Source: Planctomycetota bacterium (lineage in GTDB: Bacteria; Planctomycetota; UBA1135; GCA-002686595). Taken from it: a DNA stretch of 64,000 bases. The stretch is from assembly GCA_020853575.1 (NCBI GenBank), contig JADYYP010000036.1:78441-142440 (forward strand). The letters are read 5' to 3'. Position 1 is the first letter of the stretch. Each line of letters starts with the position of its first letter. The notes below the pieces were generated by a model. The model was not told the origin of the DNA, made no database searches, and worked only from the letters and a program-made list of their open reading frames with translations. The translations under genes and the position numbers were made by a program. Shown in pieces: positions 29,556-38,384 of the stretch.

Positions 29556-30437
29556 TCACCAGCGATCGGCGTCGATCAAGCGCTCGATCGCCTGCTCCTC
29601 ACCCTCGAGCGGCCAGCACTCGAGTCCGACCGGACCGGCGTAGCCGATCGCGGCCAGTTCCTTGAACACGCGGTTGTAGTGGATCTCGCCGGTGCCGGGC
29701 TCGTTGCGCCCGGGATGATCCGCCACCTGCACGTACCCGATCCACTCGCGACCCTCGCGCAGGTGACCGCACAGGTCGCCTTCGCTGATGTGCATGTGGT
29801 ACAGGTCCCAGTTGAGCTTCACCGCCGGCGAGCCCACCGCTTGGCAAATCGCGAGCGCGGGCGCCGAACCGTACAAGCAGTGCCCTTTGTGGTCGACGCG
29901 CACATTCATCGGCTCGAGGATCAACGTCACGCCGTGGTCCTGTGCGATCGGGGCGCACAGCTTCAGCGCCTTGATCACCTCGGCGTGCATCTCCGCTTGG
30001 CTCACGCCAGGGCGATCGTTGCCGGCGACCACGGTCATGCGCGTGCAGCGCAGCCGCTGCGCGACCTTGCACGACTCCCGGATTTCCTCGACGACCTTGG
30101 CGTGGTTGGCCGCGTCGTTCATGCCGGGCGTGAAACCCCAGGCCGTGAACTGCGCGATCTCCACGCCGTGATCCTTCGAGGCCTTCTCGATCGCGGCCAG
30201 GTCCTTGCCGCGCCAGGGCCAGAATTCGAGGTCGCGGAAACCGTGCTCGGCCGCGACGCGAATGCGCTCGACGAAGGGCACGCCGCTCCACCAGATCTCG
30301 CCGTTGATCGCGAAGCGCGTCTTGAGCTTCGCGACCGCGCTGGCGCGGCTCGCAGGTGCATCTTGAGCGCGTGAGCGAGGAGCGGCGAGCAGGGCTGCGC
30401 TGCCGGCGAGGAGGGCCCGTCGATGGATGGATTGCAC
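29556..30437 (-). CDS. Exported TIM-barrel isomerase, hydroxypyruvate isomerase-like
   Basis: The product is 293 residues. I chose the GTG at 30437 because GGAG lies 7 nt before it and the resulting N-terminus is a twin-arginine signal (HRRALLAGSAALLAAPRSRA). The rest is an AP-endonuclease-2 type TIM barrel: GFRDLEFWPWRGKDLAAIEK, VVAGNDRPGV, GVTLILEPMN, KLNWDLYHMHISEGD (metal ligands Asp/His) and YVQVADHPGRNEPGTGEI. The pattern fits the hydroxypyruvate isomerase (Hyi) subgroup, though many such exported planctomycetal proteins have unknown substrates. It is 14 bp downstream of the PVC dehydrogenase gene and forms a three-gene unit with it. Confidence 0.8.
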   Translation of the reverse strand: MQSIHRRALLAGSAALLAAPRSRAQDAPASRASAVAKLKTRFAINGEIWWSGVPFVERIRVAAEHGFRDLEFWPWRGKDLAAIEKASKDHGVEIAQFTAWGFTPGMNDAANHAKVVEEIRESCKVAQRLRCTRMTVVAGNDRPGVSQAEMHAEVIKALKLCAPIAQDHGVTLILEPMNVRVDHKGHCLYGSAPALAICQAVGSPAVKLNWDLYHMHISEGDLCGHLREGREWIGYVQVADHPGRNEPGTGEIHYNRVFKELAAIGYAGPVGLECWPLEGEEQAIERLIDADRW

Positions 30438-30451
30438 GCGATCGCTCCGTT

Positions 30452-33400
30452 TCAAAGGTCGGCGAGGTACTCGATCAGATCGCGCAGCTCCCTGCGCGTG
30501 AGGTTCTTCGAGACGTCTTGCGGCATGGCCGAGAGATCGGGCTTGCGCAGCTCGACTTCGTCGACCGCGACCTCGACGAGCTCGTCCTGCGAGGTGCGCA
30601 GCACGATCGTCTCGGCCGTTTGCGACTGCACGACGCCCGCGACCGTCGCGCCGCGCTCGAGGAACAGCACCGTGCCCTCGAAACCCTTGGCGATCGTTCG
30701 ATTGGGATCGGCGATCGACGCCGCGAGGTCGATGCGCGACAGTCGCTTGCCAACGCCGACGAGGTCCGGGCCCACCTGACCACCCTCGCCCCACTCGATG
30801 CGGTGACAGCGCAGGCACTCAGTCTGCGACTTCTCGCGCAAGACGCGCTTGCCGCGCTCGCGATCGCCGCCGTAGAGCGCATCCGCGAAGGGCGCGAGCG
30901 CGGGATCGATGGCGCGCAGCTCGTGCAGCGCCGCCAGCGCGGACTGAACGGCCGCTGAGGAGCGCTGCTCGGCCGCCTCGACCAGGTCGAGCGCTACCTC
31001 GCGCGGAAGGAGGCCGGCCCTGTGCTTGGCCAGCTCCGCGGCCAACAGCGAGTCGATGCGCGGGTCGGCGAGTGGCGCCAGAGTCGAGTACGCGACACGA
31101 CGTTCGTCCGTCGAACCGTGCAGCGCCGCCAGCTCGAGCAACGCGAAGGCGCGCTCCGGTGCCAGTCCGCTGATCGCGCGCAAGGCCACGGCGCGCACCT
31201 CGGGCGAGGCGTCGTTCACCAGCGCTTCGAGCACGGGCGCGAGCTCGCGCGGCGCGATCTTGCGAGCTGCGCGAACCGCCGCAGAACGAGTCGACGGCTC
31301 CTTGGACGCGTCGAGCGCGCAGGCCACCAGCGCGGGACCGACGAGCGCGGCATCGCAGCGTTCCGCGAGATCGATCCAGGCTTCGACGACGCGCTTGGGT
31401 GCGCGCTCGATGCCGCCGGTGCGCAATCCCTCGACCAGCGCGGGCAGGTAGGGTGCGTCGCGCTCAGCGAGCGGCCACCACTCGCCGGTGAATCCGTCGC
31501 GTCCAGGAGGCAAGCTCCAGTCCGCGAGCAAACGGAGCGCTTCGATGCGCTGCAACTCGTCCTGTCCAGAACGAGCGGCGAACTCGGCCAGCGCTTCGGC
31601 CTGGCGCTGGCCGCCGAGCCTGAAGTTCGCGTTCAACACGCGCCGCACGAGTGCGGTGCCGGAGAGCTCCGGTCGCGCGATCAACTCGGCTAGCGCCGGA
31701 AGCGCGCCGACGATCTGCTCGTCGTAGATCGCACGCGCAGCCTCGAGCACGACGCGCGGATCGCGATCGTCCAAGAACTCGGCGACGCGCGAATCGCGCA
31801 AGCGCCGCAAGGCGACGGCAGCGGCGACGCGCACGTGGGGCGACGGATGCGACTTGGTGTCGGAGAGCGCTGTCGACCTCGTCGAGCCGCCGGGGTTCGC
31901 GGCCGTTCCCTGGGCGCCGGTTCGCACCAGCACGCGTACGAGCGCGCAGCGCAGCGCCGGATCGGACTCGCCGATTCGATCGAGCATCGAGCAAGCGCGC
32001 CCGAGTACCTCGGGCATCTCGGCGTCGAGCGGAGTGATCGAAACCGCCAGCGCCTCGGCGGCAGCCCGCTGCACCTTCGGCGACGGATCCTCGAGGCCCG
32101 CGAGCAGCGGCGCGATGTTCGAGACTCGACTGGGAGACCACTGTCCGCGGCGGTGGAAGTCGCCCATCACGCGCAACGCCGCCGCGCGCAGGTCCGGATC
32201 GCTGTCTTCCGCGACGCGCTCGACGTCCCGCACTCCGAGTTGTCCCAGGCCCCAGATCGCATGCAAGCGGGCGAGCTTGGTCGCGGTCGGGTCCTGCGCG
32301 AGCCGCAACAGCAACTGTTTCTTGCCGCGCGCGACGAGCTCGAACTGCGCCGCGAAGCGCACGCGCATGTCGTCGCTGACGAGCGCGCCGCGCACGAACG
32401 CGTCGTCGAGCTTCGCCCAGTCCGAGCGCAGCAGCTTGTAGGTGTCGAACGGACCCGCGGCCGGAGCCGCGGCGCGGCCCTCGAGGCGATAGATGCGGCC
32501 CTTGCCGGTCTTGTTCCAACCCTCGACCCAGTCGGAGAACCACAACGCGCCGTCGGGACCGAAGTCGCAGTCGGTGGCGAGCGTGCCCCACAGGAACTTC
32601 TCGAGTTGCTCGAGCTCGAAGCTCGCTCCCTTGGGCTTGACGGTGAAGGTCTGGATGCCGGAGTAGCTCGGCCCGCCGCGGAAATCGCAGACGAAGAAGT
32701 GGTTCCGGTACTGGCCACCCAGCGCGCTGCCCGGGTTGTAGGTCAAGCCGCTCGGCCCATCGCAGATGTTCGCGAGCGGCGGGACGACGTACGCGGCTTG
32801 GCCCTCGAAGTGCGGCTTCCACAGGCCTTCGTCGTTCCACGGTCCGCGCAGGTTGGGCTCCGTGAGCCACTGGTACGCCTGGCGCCAACCGGCATCCATG
32901 CCTTCGATCACGTGCACCAGCCGCGCCTGGTCTCCGCCGTCGGAGTTGTTGTCGACGGTCCACAACTCGCCCAGCTCGTCGAACACGAGCTCCTGCGGAT
33001 TGCGCAGGCCGGTGGCGAAGATCTCGAGCTCAGAACCGTCGAGATTGCAGCGCAGCACCGCGCCACTGAACGGATTCTCGAGCCGCGAGCCGTCGGCCCG
33101 CGGCACGCTCAGCCCGCGGTCCCCGCAACTGAAATACAGTTTGCCGTCGGGACCGATGCGCAGTCCGTGCAGATCGTGGCCGATCAACGCGAAGCGCACG
33201 CCGTAGCCGGTGCTCAGGAGCTGCTTCACGTCCGCGACGTGGTCGCCGTCGGTGTCCGCAAGGTCCCACAGGCTCGGCATGCAGGTGAAGTAGACATGCC
33301 CCTTGTGCTCGAGCACTCCGGCGGCGATGCCGTCGGCAGTCGTCCCGAAGTGCTCGGCGAAGACGCTGTCGGCGTCGGCGCGTCCGTCACCGTCGGTGTC

Positions 33401-33769
33401 GGCGATCCAGCGCAAGCGCTCGCGGTCCTTGGTGTACTTCTCCTCGAAGGTCGCACCGACGCGCCTGGCCAGATACGCGACGCGCTCCTCGACCGTGCGC
33501 GACGCGAGGTCGTCGTCGAGCCAGTCCATGTGGTCGCGGATGTCGTCGACACCGCTCTTGATGCGAAACGTCTCGGCGACGAACACCTCGCCCGCGTTCG
33601 AAACGTACATCGCGACCGGGTGGGCGAGCTGTGGCTCCGCGGCCCACAACTTGACCCGGAATCCCTCGGGCACCTGGAAGCTCGCGATGCGTCGCTCGGC
33701 GTCGTCGGAGGCCGGTGCGACGTACGGCTGGTAGTCGCTCTGCAGCGCGATCACGAGCGTCGCGAGCAT
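30452..33769 (-). CDS. PVC-type heme-binding CxxCH protein with dehydrogenase-like propeller and HEAT repeats
   Basis: The product is 1105 residues. Residues ~28-440 form a membrane-bound-dehydrogenase (sorbosone/glucose dehydrogenase-like) beta-propeller with FQVPEGFRVKLWAAEPQLAH, DTDGDGRADADSVFAEHF, HDLHGLRIGPDGKLYFSCGD and TGLRNPQELVFDELGELWTV. Residues ~470-940 are HEAT-like helical repeats. The end is a c-type heme domain with CLRCH at 985-989 and a possible axial Met in PDLSAMPQDVSKNLT. Proteins of this architecture are a hallmark of Planctomycetota/Verrucomicrobiota and are thought to oxidise sugars in the periplasm. The ATG directly follows the TAG of the upstream isomerase gene, with GGAG 9 nt before it. 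The signal peptide is short. Confidence 0.92.
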   Translation of the reverse strand: MLATLVIALQSDYQPYVAPASDDAERRIASFQVPEGFRVKLWAAEPQLAHPVAMYVSNAGEVFVAETFRIKSGVDDIRDHMDWLDDDLASRTVEERVAYLARRVGATFEEKYTKDRERLRWIADTDGDGRADADSVFAEHFGTTADGIAAGVLEHKGHVYFTCMPSLWDLADTDGDHVADVKQLLSTGYGVRFALIGHDLHGLRIGPDGKLYFSCGDRGLSVPRADGSRLENPFSGAVLRCNLDGSELEIFATGLRNPQELVFDELGELWTVDNNSDGGDQARLVHVIEGMDAGWRQAYQWLTEPNLRGPWNDEGLWKPHFEGQAAYVVPPLANICDGPSGLTYNPGSALGGQYRNHFFVCDFRGGPSYSGIQTFTVKPKGASFELEQLEKFLWGTLATDCDFGPDGALWFSDWVEGWNKTGKGRIYRLEGRAAAPAAGPFDTYKLLRSDWAKLDDAFVRGALVSDDMRVRFAAQFELVARGKKQLLLRLAQDPTATKLARLHAIWGLGQLGVRDVERVAEDSDPDLRAAALRVMGDFHRRGQWSPSRVSNIAPLLAGLEDPSPKVQRAAAEALAVSITPLDAEMPEVLGRACSMLDRIGESDPALRCALVRVLVRTGAQGTAANPGGSTRSTALSDTKSHPSPHVRVAAAVALRRLRDSRVAEFLDDRDPRVVLEAARAIYDEQIVGALPALAELIARPELSGTALVRRVLNANFRLGGQRQAEALAEFAARSGQDELQRIEALRLLADWSLPPGRDGFTGEWWPLAERDAPYLPALVEGLRTGGIERAPKRVVEAWIDLAERCDAALVGPALVACALDASKEPSTRSAAVRAARKIAPRELAPVLEALVNDASPEVRAVALRAISGLAPERAFALLELAALHGSTDERRVAYSTLAPLADPRIDSLLAAELAKHRAGLLPREVALDLVEAAEQRSSAAVQSALAALHELRAIDPALAPFADALYGGDRERGKRVLREKSQTECLRCHRIEWGEGGQVGPDLVGVGKRLSRIDLAASIADPNRTIAKGFEGTVLFLERGATVAGVVQSQTAETIVLRTSQDELVEVAVDEVELRKPDLSAMPQDVSKNLTRRELRDLIEYLADL

Positions 33770-34675
33770 CTAGGCCAGCTCCGCGCGCACCTTCTCGAGC
33801 AGCGCCTTCGTCAGGCGAATGCCCTCGAACTCGCTGTGCTTCTCGCCCTCGTACTCGATGCCCACGTGCTCGTGGTAGCCGGCCTGCGTCACGATGCGCA
33901 GCATGCGGTGATAGTCGGTGTGGACTTCCTCGCCGCGCTCGTCGAACTCGTGGCTCTTGGCCGACACCGCCTTGGCGAAGGGCATCATCTCGGCGATGCC
34001 CTGATAGCGATCGTAGGTCTTGCCGCCGCCGAGGTTGAAGTTGCCGAAATCGGGCAGCGTGCCGACGCGCGGATCCGCGGCGAGCTTCATCACCCCGGCG
34101 AGCCACTCGCCGTTCGACGACCAGCCGCCGTGGTTCTCGACGATCACCGCGATCTTCTTGTCATTGCCGTAGTTGGCGAGTTGCACGAGCGAGTCGGCTG
34201 CGCGCCGCTGCATCTCGCCCGGATCTCCGGATCCCGCCGCGTTCACGCGGATCGCCATGCAGCCCAGCAGCGCGGCGCAATCGACCCAGCGCTGGTGGTT
34301 CAGAACCGCCTTGCGCCGTTCCGCGTCGTCGGCATGCGCCAGCTCGCCTTCGCCGTCGATCATGATCAGGCGATTGGCCACGCCCGCGTCGCGGCAGCGC
34401 GCCAGCAACTCGCCCAAGTAGCGTTCATCACGCGCCTTGTCCTTGAAGAACGAGTTCACGTACTCGACCACCCCGATGTCGTAGTCGCGCCGCGCCACGC
34501 TCGGGAAGTCGAGGTTGGTCATCTGGTTGCCGTACAAGGCTCGGTGCAGCGACCACTCGGCCAGCGAGATCTCGAACGGACTGCGCGCGGCGCTTCCGAG
34601 CCCTGAGCACCCCAGCGCGGACAACGCTCCGAGACCGGCGGTGACGGTGAGGAATTCGCGACGTGTCGTGTTCAT
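33770..34675 (-). CDS. Tat-exported sugar phosphate isomerase/epimerase-like lipoprotein
   Basis: The product is 301 residues. The ATG at 34675 gives a twin-arginine lipoprotein signal (TTRREFLTVTAGLGALSALGC). The mature part is a xylose-isomerase-like TIM barrel: IGVVEYVNSFFKDKARDERY, RLIMIDGEGELAHADD, IRVNAAGSGDPGEMQRRAAD, IAVIVENHGGWSSNGEW, GTLPDFGNFN (metal Asp) and HVGIEYEGEKHSEFEGIRL. It probably epimerises or dehydrates a sugar outside the cytoplasm. It opens a three-gene operon with the PVC heme dehydrogenase (stop and start adjacent) and the Hyi-like isomerase. Confidence 0.85.
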   Translation of the reverse strand: MNTTRREFLTVTAGLGALSALGCSGLGSAARSPFEISLAEWSLHRALYGNQMTNLDFPSVARRDYDIGVVEYVNSFFKDKARDERYLGELLARCRDAGVANRLIMIDGEGELAHADDAERRKAVLNHQRWVDCAALLGCMAIRVNAAGSGDPGEMQRRAADSLVQLANYGNDKKIAVIVENHGGWSSNGEWLAGVMKLAADPRVGTLPDFGNFNLGGGKTYDRYQGIAEMMPFAKAVSAKSHEFDERGEEVHTDYHRMLRIVTQAGYHEHVGIEYEGEKHSEFEGIRLTKALLEKVRAELA

Positions 34676-34810
34676 GCGCTCCGTTCTCCAGCGAGTTCGA
34701 TCGACGATGTGCTTCTGATACCAGCGCGCTGAGCGAGCGACCAGGGGCTGGCGCGCGGAGTTGCACCGCTGCGTCGCAAGCGCAGCGGGCATTCGCGCGG
34801 TGAAACGCTG

Positions 34811-35506
34811 TCAGCGCCCCGCGCCAGAGCCGCTCTCGAGCGCAGCCTTCAGGCGCGCCAGCGAAGCCTCGAGCGCGTGCTCGTGCGCACTGTGCGTGAC
34901 CCCCGACATGCTGGCCGCGAGCAACCCAGCGACGAATCCCTGGCCCAGCTCGAGGTCTTCCGTCCAAGTCACGCGCGTCGTCGCACCCAGTGGCTCGAGC
35001 CGCAGCCGCCCCGCGACGACGTAGTCCGCCCCCGGGCGCGCGATCCGCACGTGGGTCGCGAATCCGCCGTCCGAGGAGCCCACGACGAATCCGTCGTGAT
35101 GCCGGGCCTCGAAGGTGATCTCCAGCGGATCGCAGCGTTGGATCTCGAGTCGGCCTCTGCCCGCGAGCACGCGTTGCTCCTCGCGCGCACCGACGCCGAT
35201 GTGGATCGCGACCGACGGACGATCGCGCCACTCGAGCGTCGCGCCGACCCCGCGCTCCGGCCCGGTGTACACGCGCTCGACGTCGGAGTGACGGTCGCGC
35301 GACCAGGCGGACCACTCCGGCCAGCGCGCGGGCGCGGCGAGCAGTTCGAGGAGCTCGTCGGGGGTCGCTGCGATCTCGAGCGCGGACTCGGAGTGCAGCG
35401 TACGCGGCACGCGCGAGACCCAGGCCGCGAGCGCCGTGAGCGCGATCGCGCCCAGCACCGCCAGAACTCCCAGCATCACGAGCAACCACTTGGCCCACTT
35501 CGGCAT
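34811..35506 (-). CDS. Membrane-anchored SRPBCC/polyketide-cyclase-like protein
   Basis: The product is 231 residues. One N-terminal membrane helix (WLLVMLGVLAVLGAIALTALAAW) is followed by a START/SRPBCC fold domain: ALEIAATPDELLELLAAPARWPEWSAW, then a series of beta strands (GVGATLEWRDR, LEITFEARHHDG, TTRVTWTEDLELG) and a long C-terminal helix (EHALEASLARLKAALES). Such proteins bind hydrophobic ligands; no ligand can be predicted. It is close to a cobalamin-receptor-like gene upstream but separated by 54 bp. Confidence 0.75.
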   Translation of the reverse strand: MPKWAKWLLVMLGVLAVLGAIALTALAAWVSRVPRTLHSESALEIAATPDELLELLAAPARWPEWSAWSRDRHSDVERVYTGPERGVGATLEWRDRPSVAIHIGVGAREEQRVLAGRGRLEIQRCDPLEITFEARHHDGFVVGSSDGGFATHVRIARPGADYVVAGRLRLEPLGATTRVTWTEDLELGQGFVAGLLAASMSGVTHSAHEHALEASLARLKAALESGSGAGR

Positions 35507-35560
35507 GCGCGTCTCCCTCGTCGGCCGAGGATAGCCGGTGCGTCACCGAATGCGGCGACC

Positions 35561-36316
35561 CTAGCCGCGCGCTTCGCGGATCAAGCTCTCGGCGTAGTCA
35601 ATCCCAGCGGGAGTCCGCGAGCCGTGCCAGGAGAGCAACTCACCATCGGCGATCACGAAACGCTCGCGCGGCAGGCCACTCGCGCGCGCGAGCTCGTCCG
35701 CGTGCTCGGATTCGAAGGGGAACGGCTCGGTGCACAGGAACACGCGCTGCGGATCCGCCGCGGTCAACTCCGCGACCTGGATTTCCGGGTAGCGCGCCTC
35801 GTGCGCGCCGAACACGTTGACGCCGCCCGCGAGCCGGAACATGGCGTCGACGAACGTGTCACGGTTCACGCTCATGTAGGGCTTGCGCCAGATCAAGTAG
35901 GCCCAGCGCACCTCGGACAGTCCGCGCGCGGTGTCGCGCACGCGCCGAGAGCGCTGCTCGATGTCGCGCGCGATGCGCTCGGCTTCGCGGCGTCGCTCGA
36001 GCGCCGCGCCGATCTCGCGCACCATTTCGGCGGTGTCCTGCACATCGCGCGGGAACGTCGACAGCACGCGCACGCCTGCGCGCGCCAGAGCCTCGGCGTC
36101 CTCGCGCCGATTCTCCTCGTTGTTCATCAGCACCACGTCCGGAGCGAGCTCCGCGATGCGCGCGACCTTGGGGTTCTTCGTGCCCCCGAGCTTCTCGATC
36201 GCATCGACCGCGGGACGCGGATGCACGCACCATTCGGTCACGCCGACCAGCTCGTCCCCGCGTTCGAGAGCGAAGACGAGCTCGGTCAGGCTCGGGCACA
36301 GCGAGACGATGCGCAT
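35561..36316 (-). CDS. Cobalamin-binding protein-like (helical-backbone metal receptor, BtuF-type fold)
   Basis: The product is 251 residues from the ATG at 36316; a GTG six codons upstream is also possible. It has the class III substrate-binding fold: RIVSLCPSLTELVFALERGD, LVGVTEWCVHP, LGGTKNPKVARIAELAPDVV, MNNEENRREDAEAL and a C-terminal lobe with RFVIADGELLSWHGSRT. There is no signal peptide, so it is probably cytoplasmic, unlike BtuF itself. Proteins of this subgroup are annotated as cobalamin-binding. That would fit the B12-dependent mutase encoded ~8 kb away, but no transporter genes are nearby and ligand identity is not shown. Confidence 0.75.
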   Translation of the reverse strand: MRIVSLCPSLTELVFALERGDELVGVTEWCVHPRPAVDAIEKLGGTKNPKVARIAELAPDVVLMNNEENRREDAEALARAGVRVLSTFPRDVQDTAEMVREIGAALERRREAERIARDIEQRSRRVRDTARGLSEVRWAYLIWRKPYMSVNRDTFVDAMFRLAGGVNVFGAHEARYPEIQVAELTAADPQRVFLCTEPFPFESEHADELARASGLPRERFVIADGELLSWHGSRTPAGIDYAESLIREARG

Positions 36317-36347
36317 GGGGCCAACGCTCGGCACCGCCGGGGGCCGC

Positions 36348-37010
36348 TCAGCCGTCCTGCTTGCCTTCCATCTGCTCGATGAAGGCGTCGGCCTCGGCGA
36401 TCGACTTCTCCATGTCGCGGATCAGCACGCCGACGTCGCTCTCGATCGTGCTCAGTTGCCCCTGCAGCGAGGCGATCGCTTGCGCATTGAGGTTGTGCTT
36501 GAGGAACAACACGTGATCGTGGAATGCGACCAGCACCGGCTTCATCTTGGACTCGGCGGCGCGCATCGCGCCCACCAATTGCCGGCAGCGGCTGCGTGTG
36601 TCGGTCAGCAGTCGCTCGCTCTTGGAGCGGTACTCGAGATTCTGGATCTCCTGGATCTCGTCGTCCCACTCCTCGAACAAGTCGGCCGAGACGTCCTCGA
36701 TGGCCTCGATGCGCTCGCCGACCTCTTCCGCGGCGTCGGCCGAATCGTCGTAGTGGTCGTTGAGCTTCTCGTACAGTCCCGCCAGCTCGCCTCCCTGGAA
36801 GCCGGTCGTCGCCTTGAAGGCCTCGAGCGCCGACGAAAACTCCTGCTTGGCGTCGTCCTGCGCGTCGCGCGCCTCCTCGACGCGCTCGACCAGGATGTCG
36901 CGTTTGTGCGATCCGAAGGTCTCGCGCACGCCGTAGTACATCGAGCTGCACGACGAGGCGCAGACCAGGCTGGCGAGCGACAAAACGATGGCGGAGAGCC
37001 GGGGCTTCAT
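36348..37010 (-). CDS. DUF2959 family lipoprotein
   Basis: The product is 220 residues with a lipoprotein-like signal (AIVLSLASLVCASSC). The mature part matches DUF2959: SMYYGVRETFGSHKRDILV, RVEEARDAQDDAKQEFSSAL, FKATTGFQGGELAGLYEKLN, VSADLFEEWDDEIQEI, and a long helical C-terminus (LSTIESDVGVLIRDMEKSI). It is probably coiled-coil and periplasmic; the function is unknown. The ATG at 37010 is used because it begins the signal. It lies 31 bp upstream of the cobalamin-receptor-like gene on the same strand. Confidence 0.85.
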   Translation of the reverse strand: MKPRLSAIVLSLASLVCASSCSSMYYGVRETFGSHKRDILVERVEEARDAQDDAKQEFSSALEAFKATTGFQGGELAGLYEKLNDHYDDSADAAEEVGERIEAIEDVSADLFEEWDDEIQEIQNLEYRSKSERLLTDTRSRCRQLVGAMRAAESKMKPVLVAFHDHVLFLKHNLNAQAIASLQGQLSTIESDVGVLIRDMEKSIAEADAFIEQMEGKQDG

Positions 37011-37182
37011 GGATGTGCTCTTGAAGGGTCGGGGGACGCGCATGATATCGCCGCACTTTCGGCGGCGCACTGCGAGCGATACAGCACGGTGCTCGAATCC
37101 GCAGCTCACGATTCCGTTGGTCGTGCTCGCGAATGCGAGGCGAAGCCCCCGGACGCGGGCGACCCGCGCTAGGCTGCGCGCC

Positions 37183-38364
37183 GTGCATCGCACTCTCCTC
37201 GCGCTCGCGTGCCTGGCCGCTGGCGATGTCGCACGCGCGCACGAGCTGTTCGCGATCTCGTACTCGACCGGCGAGTACTTCGCGCTGCGCTCGTTCGATG
37301 CCGCGCTGACGCCCTTGGGCTCGATCGGACCCTCGCATGTGGCGGGGATGGAGTTCGCGCCCGACGGGACGTTGTGGGCGCTGCGCGATGGACACGTGCC
37401 GACCATCGTGCGCCTCGATGCCGCGAGCGGTGCCGCGCTGGCGACGATTTCCGTCGGGCTCGCGCTGGTCCACGAGGGCGGCCTGGCGTTTTCGCCGCAG
37501 GGTATCGCGTTCGCGGCCAGCGAGGCCAACGGCGGGGTGCCCCAACTGTTCCGGCTCGACACGTCGAATGGGCTGGCGACGATCGTGGGCTCGTTGGGCG
37601 CCGGACGCGACATCAGTGGACTGGCCTTTCGCGACGACGGACGACTGCTCGCGCTCGACAGCACGTCCCAGAGCCTGTTGGTGCTCGACGCCACCAGCGC
37701 CGCAGTGCTCTCCACGGCTCCGGTGGTGACGACGCTGGGAAGCGTGTGCGGCATGACCGCGCGCGGCTCCCTGGGCTACTTCACGACTGCCTCCCAAAGC
37801 GCTTCCGTCCCCGGCAGCTCGGTGCTGGTGCGCTTCGACACCTACAGCCTGGTACAGACCGTCGTGGGCGCGCTGCCGGCGCTCTCCGGCGAGGGCCTGA
37901 GTGGGCTCGCGTGGCGTGTCGACTCGGCGACCAGCGCCTACTGCACCGCGGGTACGAGCTCGTCGGGCTGCAACGCCTCACTCTCCGCGAGTGGCGCCGC
38001 GAGCACCTCGCTGCCCAGCGGGTTCACGCTGCTCGCATCCAACGTCGAGGGTCAGCGCAGCGCTCTGTTCTTCTACGGGATGCTGGGGCGCGCCGCGCTT
38101 CCGTGGTCGAGCGGGAGCACGGCGGTCCTGTGCGCGAGACCTCCGTTGCAGCGCACGCCCGCGCAGTCGAGCGCTGGGAGCCCGTTCGCTTGCGACGGCG
38201 CGCTCGCGCTCGACTGGAATGCGTTCCGCGCCGCTCACCCGAGTGCGCTCGGCGCGCCGTTCGTCGCGGGCTCCGTGTTCGACGCGCAGGCCTGGTACCG
38301 CGACCCGCCGAGCCCCAAGACGACCTCGCTGTCGAACGCGTTGGAGTTCGTGCTCGAGCCGTGA
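37183..38364 (+). CDS. Secreted propeller-like protein with shared C-terminal domain
   Basis: The product is 393 residues from a GTG at 37183, with a signal peptide (HRTLLALACLAAGDVARA). Residues ~22-250 look like an incomplete propeller (AGMEFAPDGTLWALRDGH, GGLAFSPQGIAFAASEANG, SGLAFRDDGRLLALDSTSQS). From SAYCTAGTSSSGCNASLSAS onward (about residues 252-393) the protein has a compact Cys-containing domain ending with SNALEFVLEP. It corresponds to the end of the protein at 22515-23696. It is probably extracellular or surface-exposed; the function is unknown. It is divergent from the DUF2959 gene. Confidence 0.7.
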   Translation: MHRTLLALACLAAGDVARAHELFAISYSTGEYFALRSFDAALTPLGSIGPSHVAGMEFAPDGTLWALRDGHVPTIVRLDAASGAALATISVGLALVHEGGLAFSPQGIAFAASEANGGVPQLFRLDTSNGLATIVGSLGAGRDISGLAFRDDGRLLALDSTSQSLLVLDATSAAVLSTAPVVTTLGSVCGMTARGSLGYFTTASQSASVPGSSVLVRFDTYSLVQTVVGALPALSGEGLSGLAWRVDSATSAYCTAGTSSSGCNASLSASGAASTSLPSGFTLLASNVEGQRSALFFYGMLGRAALPWSSGSTAVLCARPPLQRTPAQSSAGSPFACDGALALDWNAFRAAHPSALGAPFVAGSVFDAQAWYRDPPSPKTTSLSNALEFVLEP

Positions 38365-38384
38365 CGCGGGAGCACTCGGCCGCT

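Noticed and set aside
31835..34606. 923-residue plus-strand open frame
   Set aside because: Antisense to the PVC dehydrogenase and isomerase genes; no recognisable domain.
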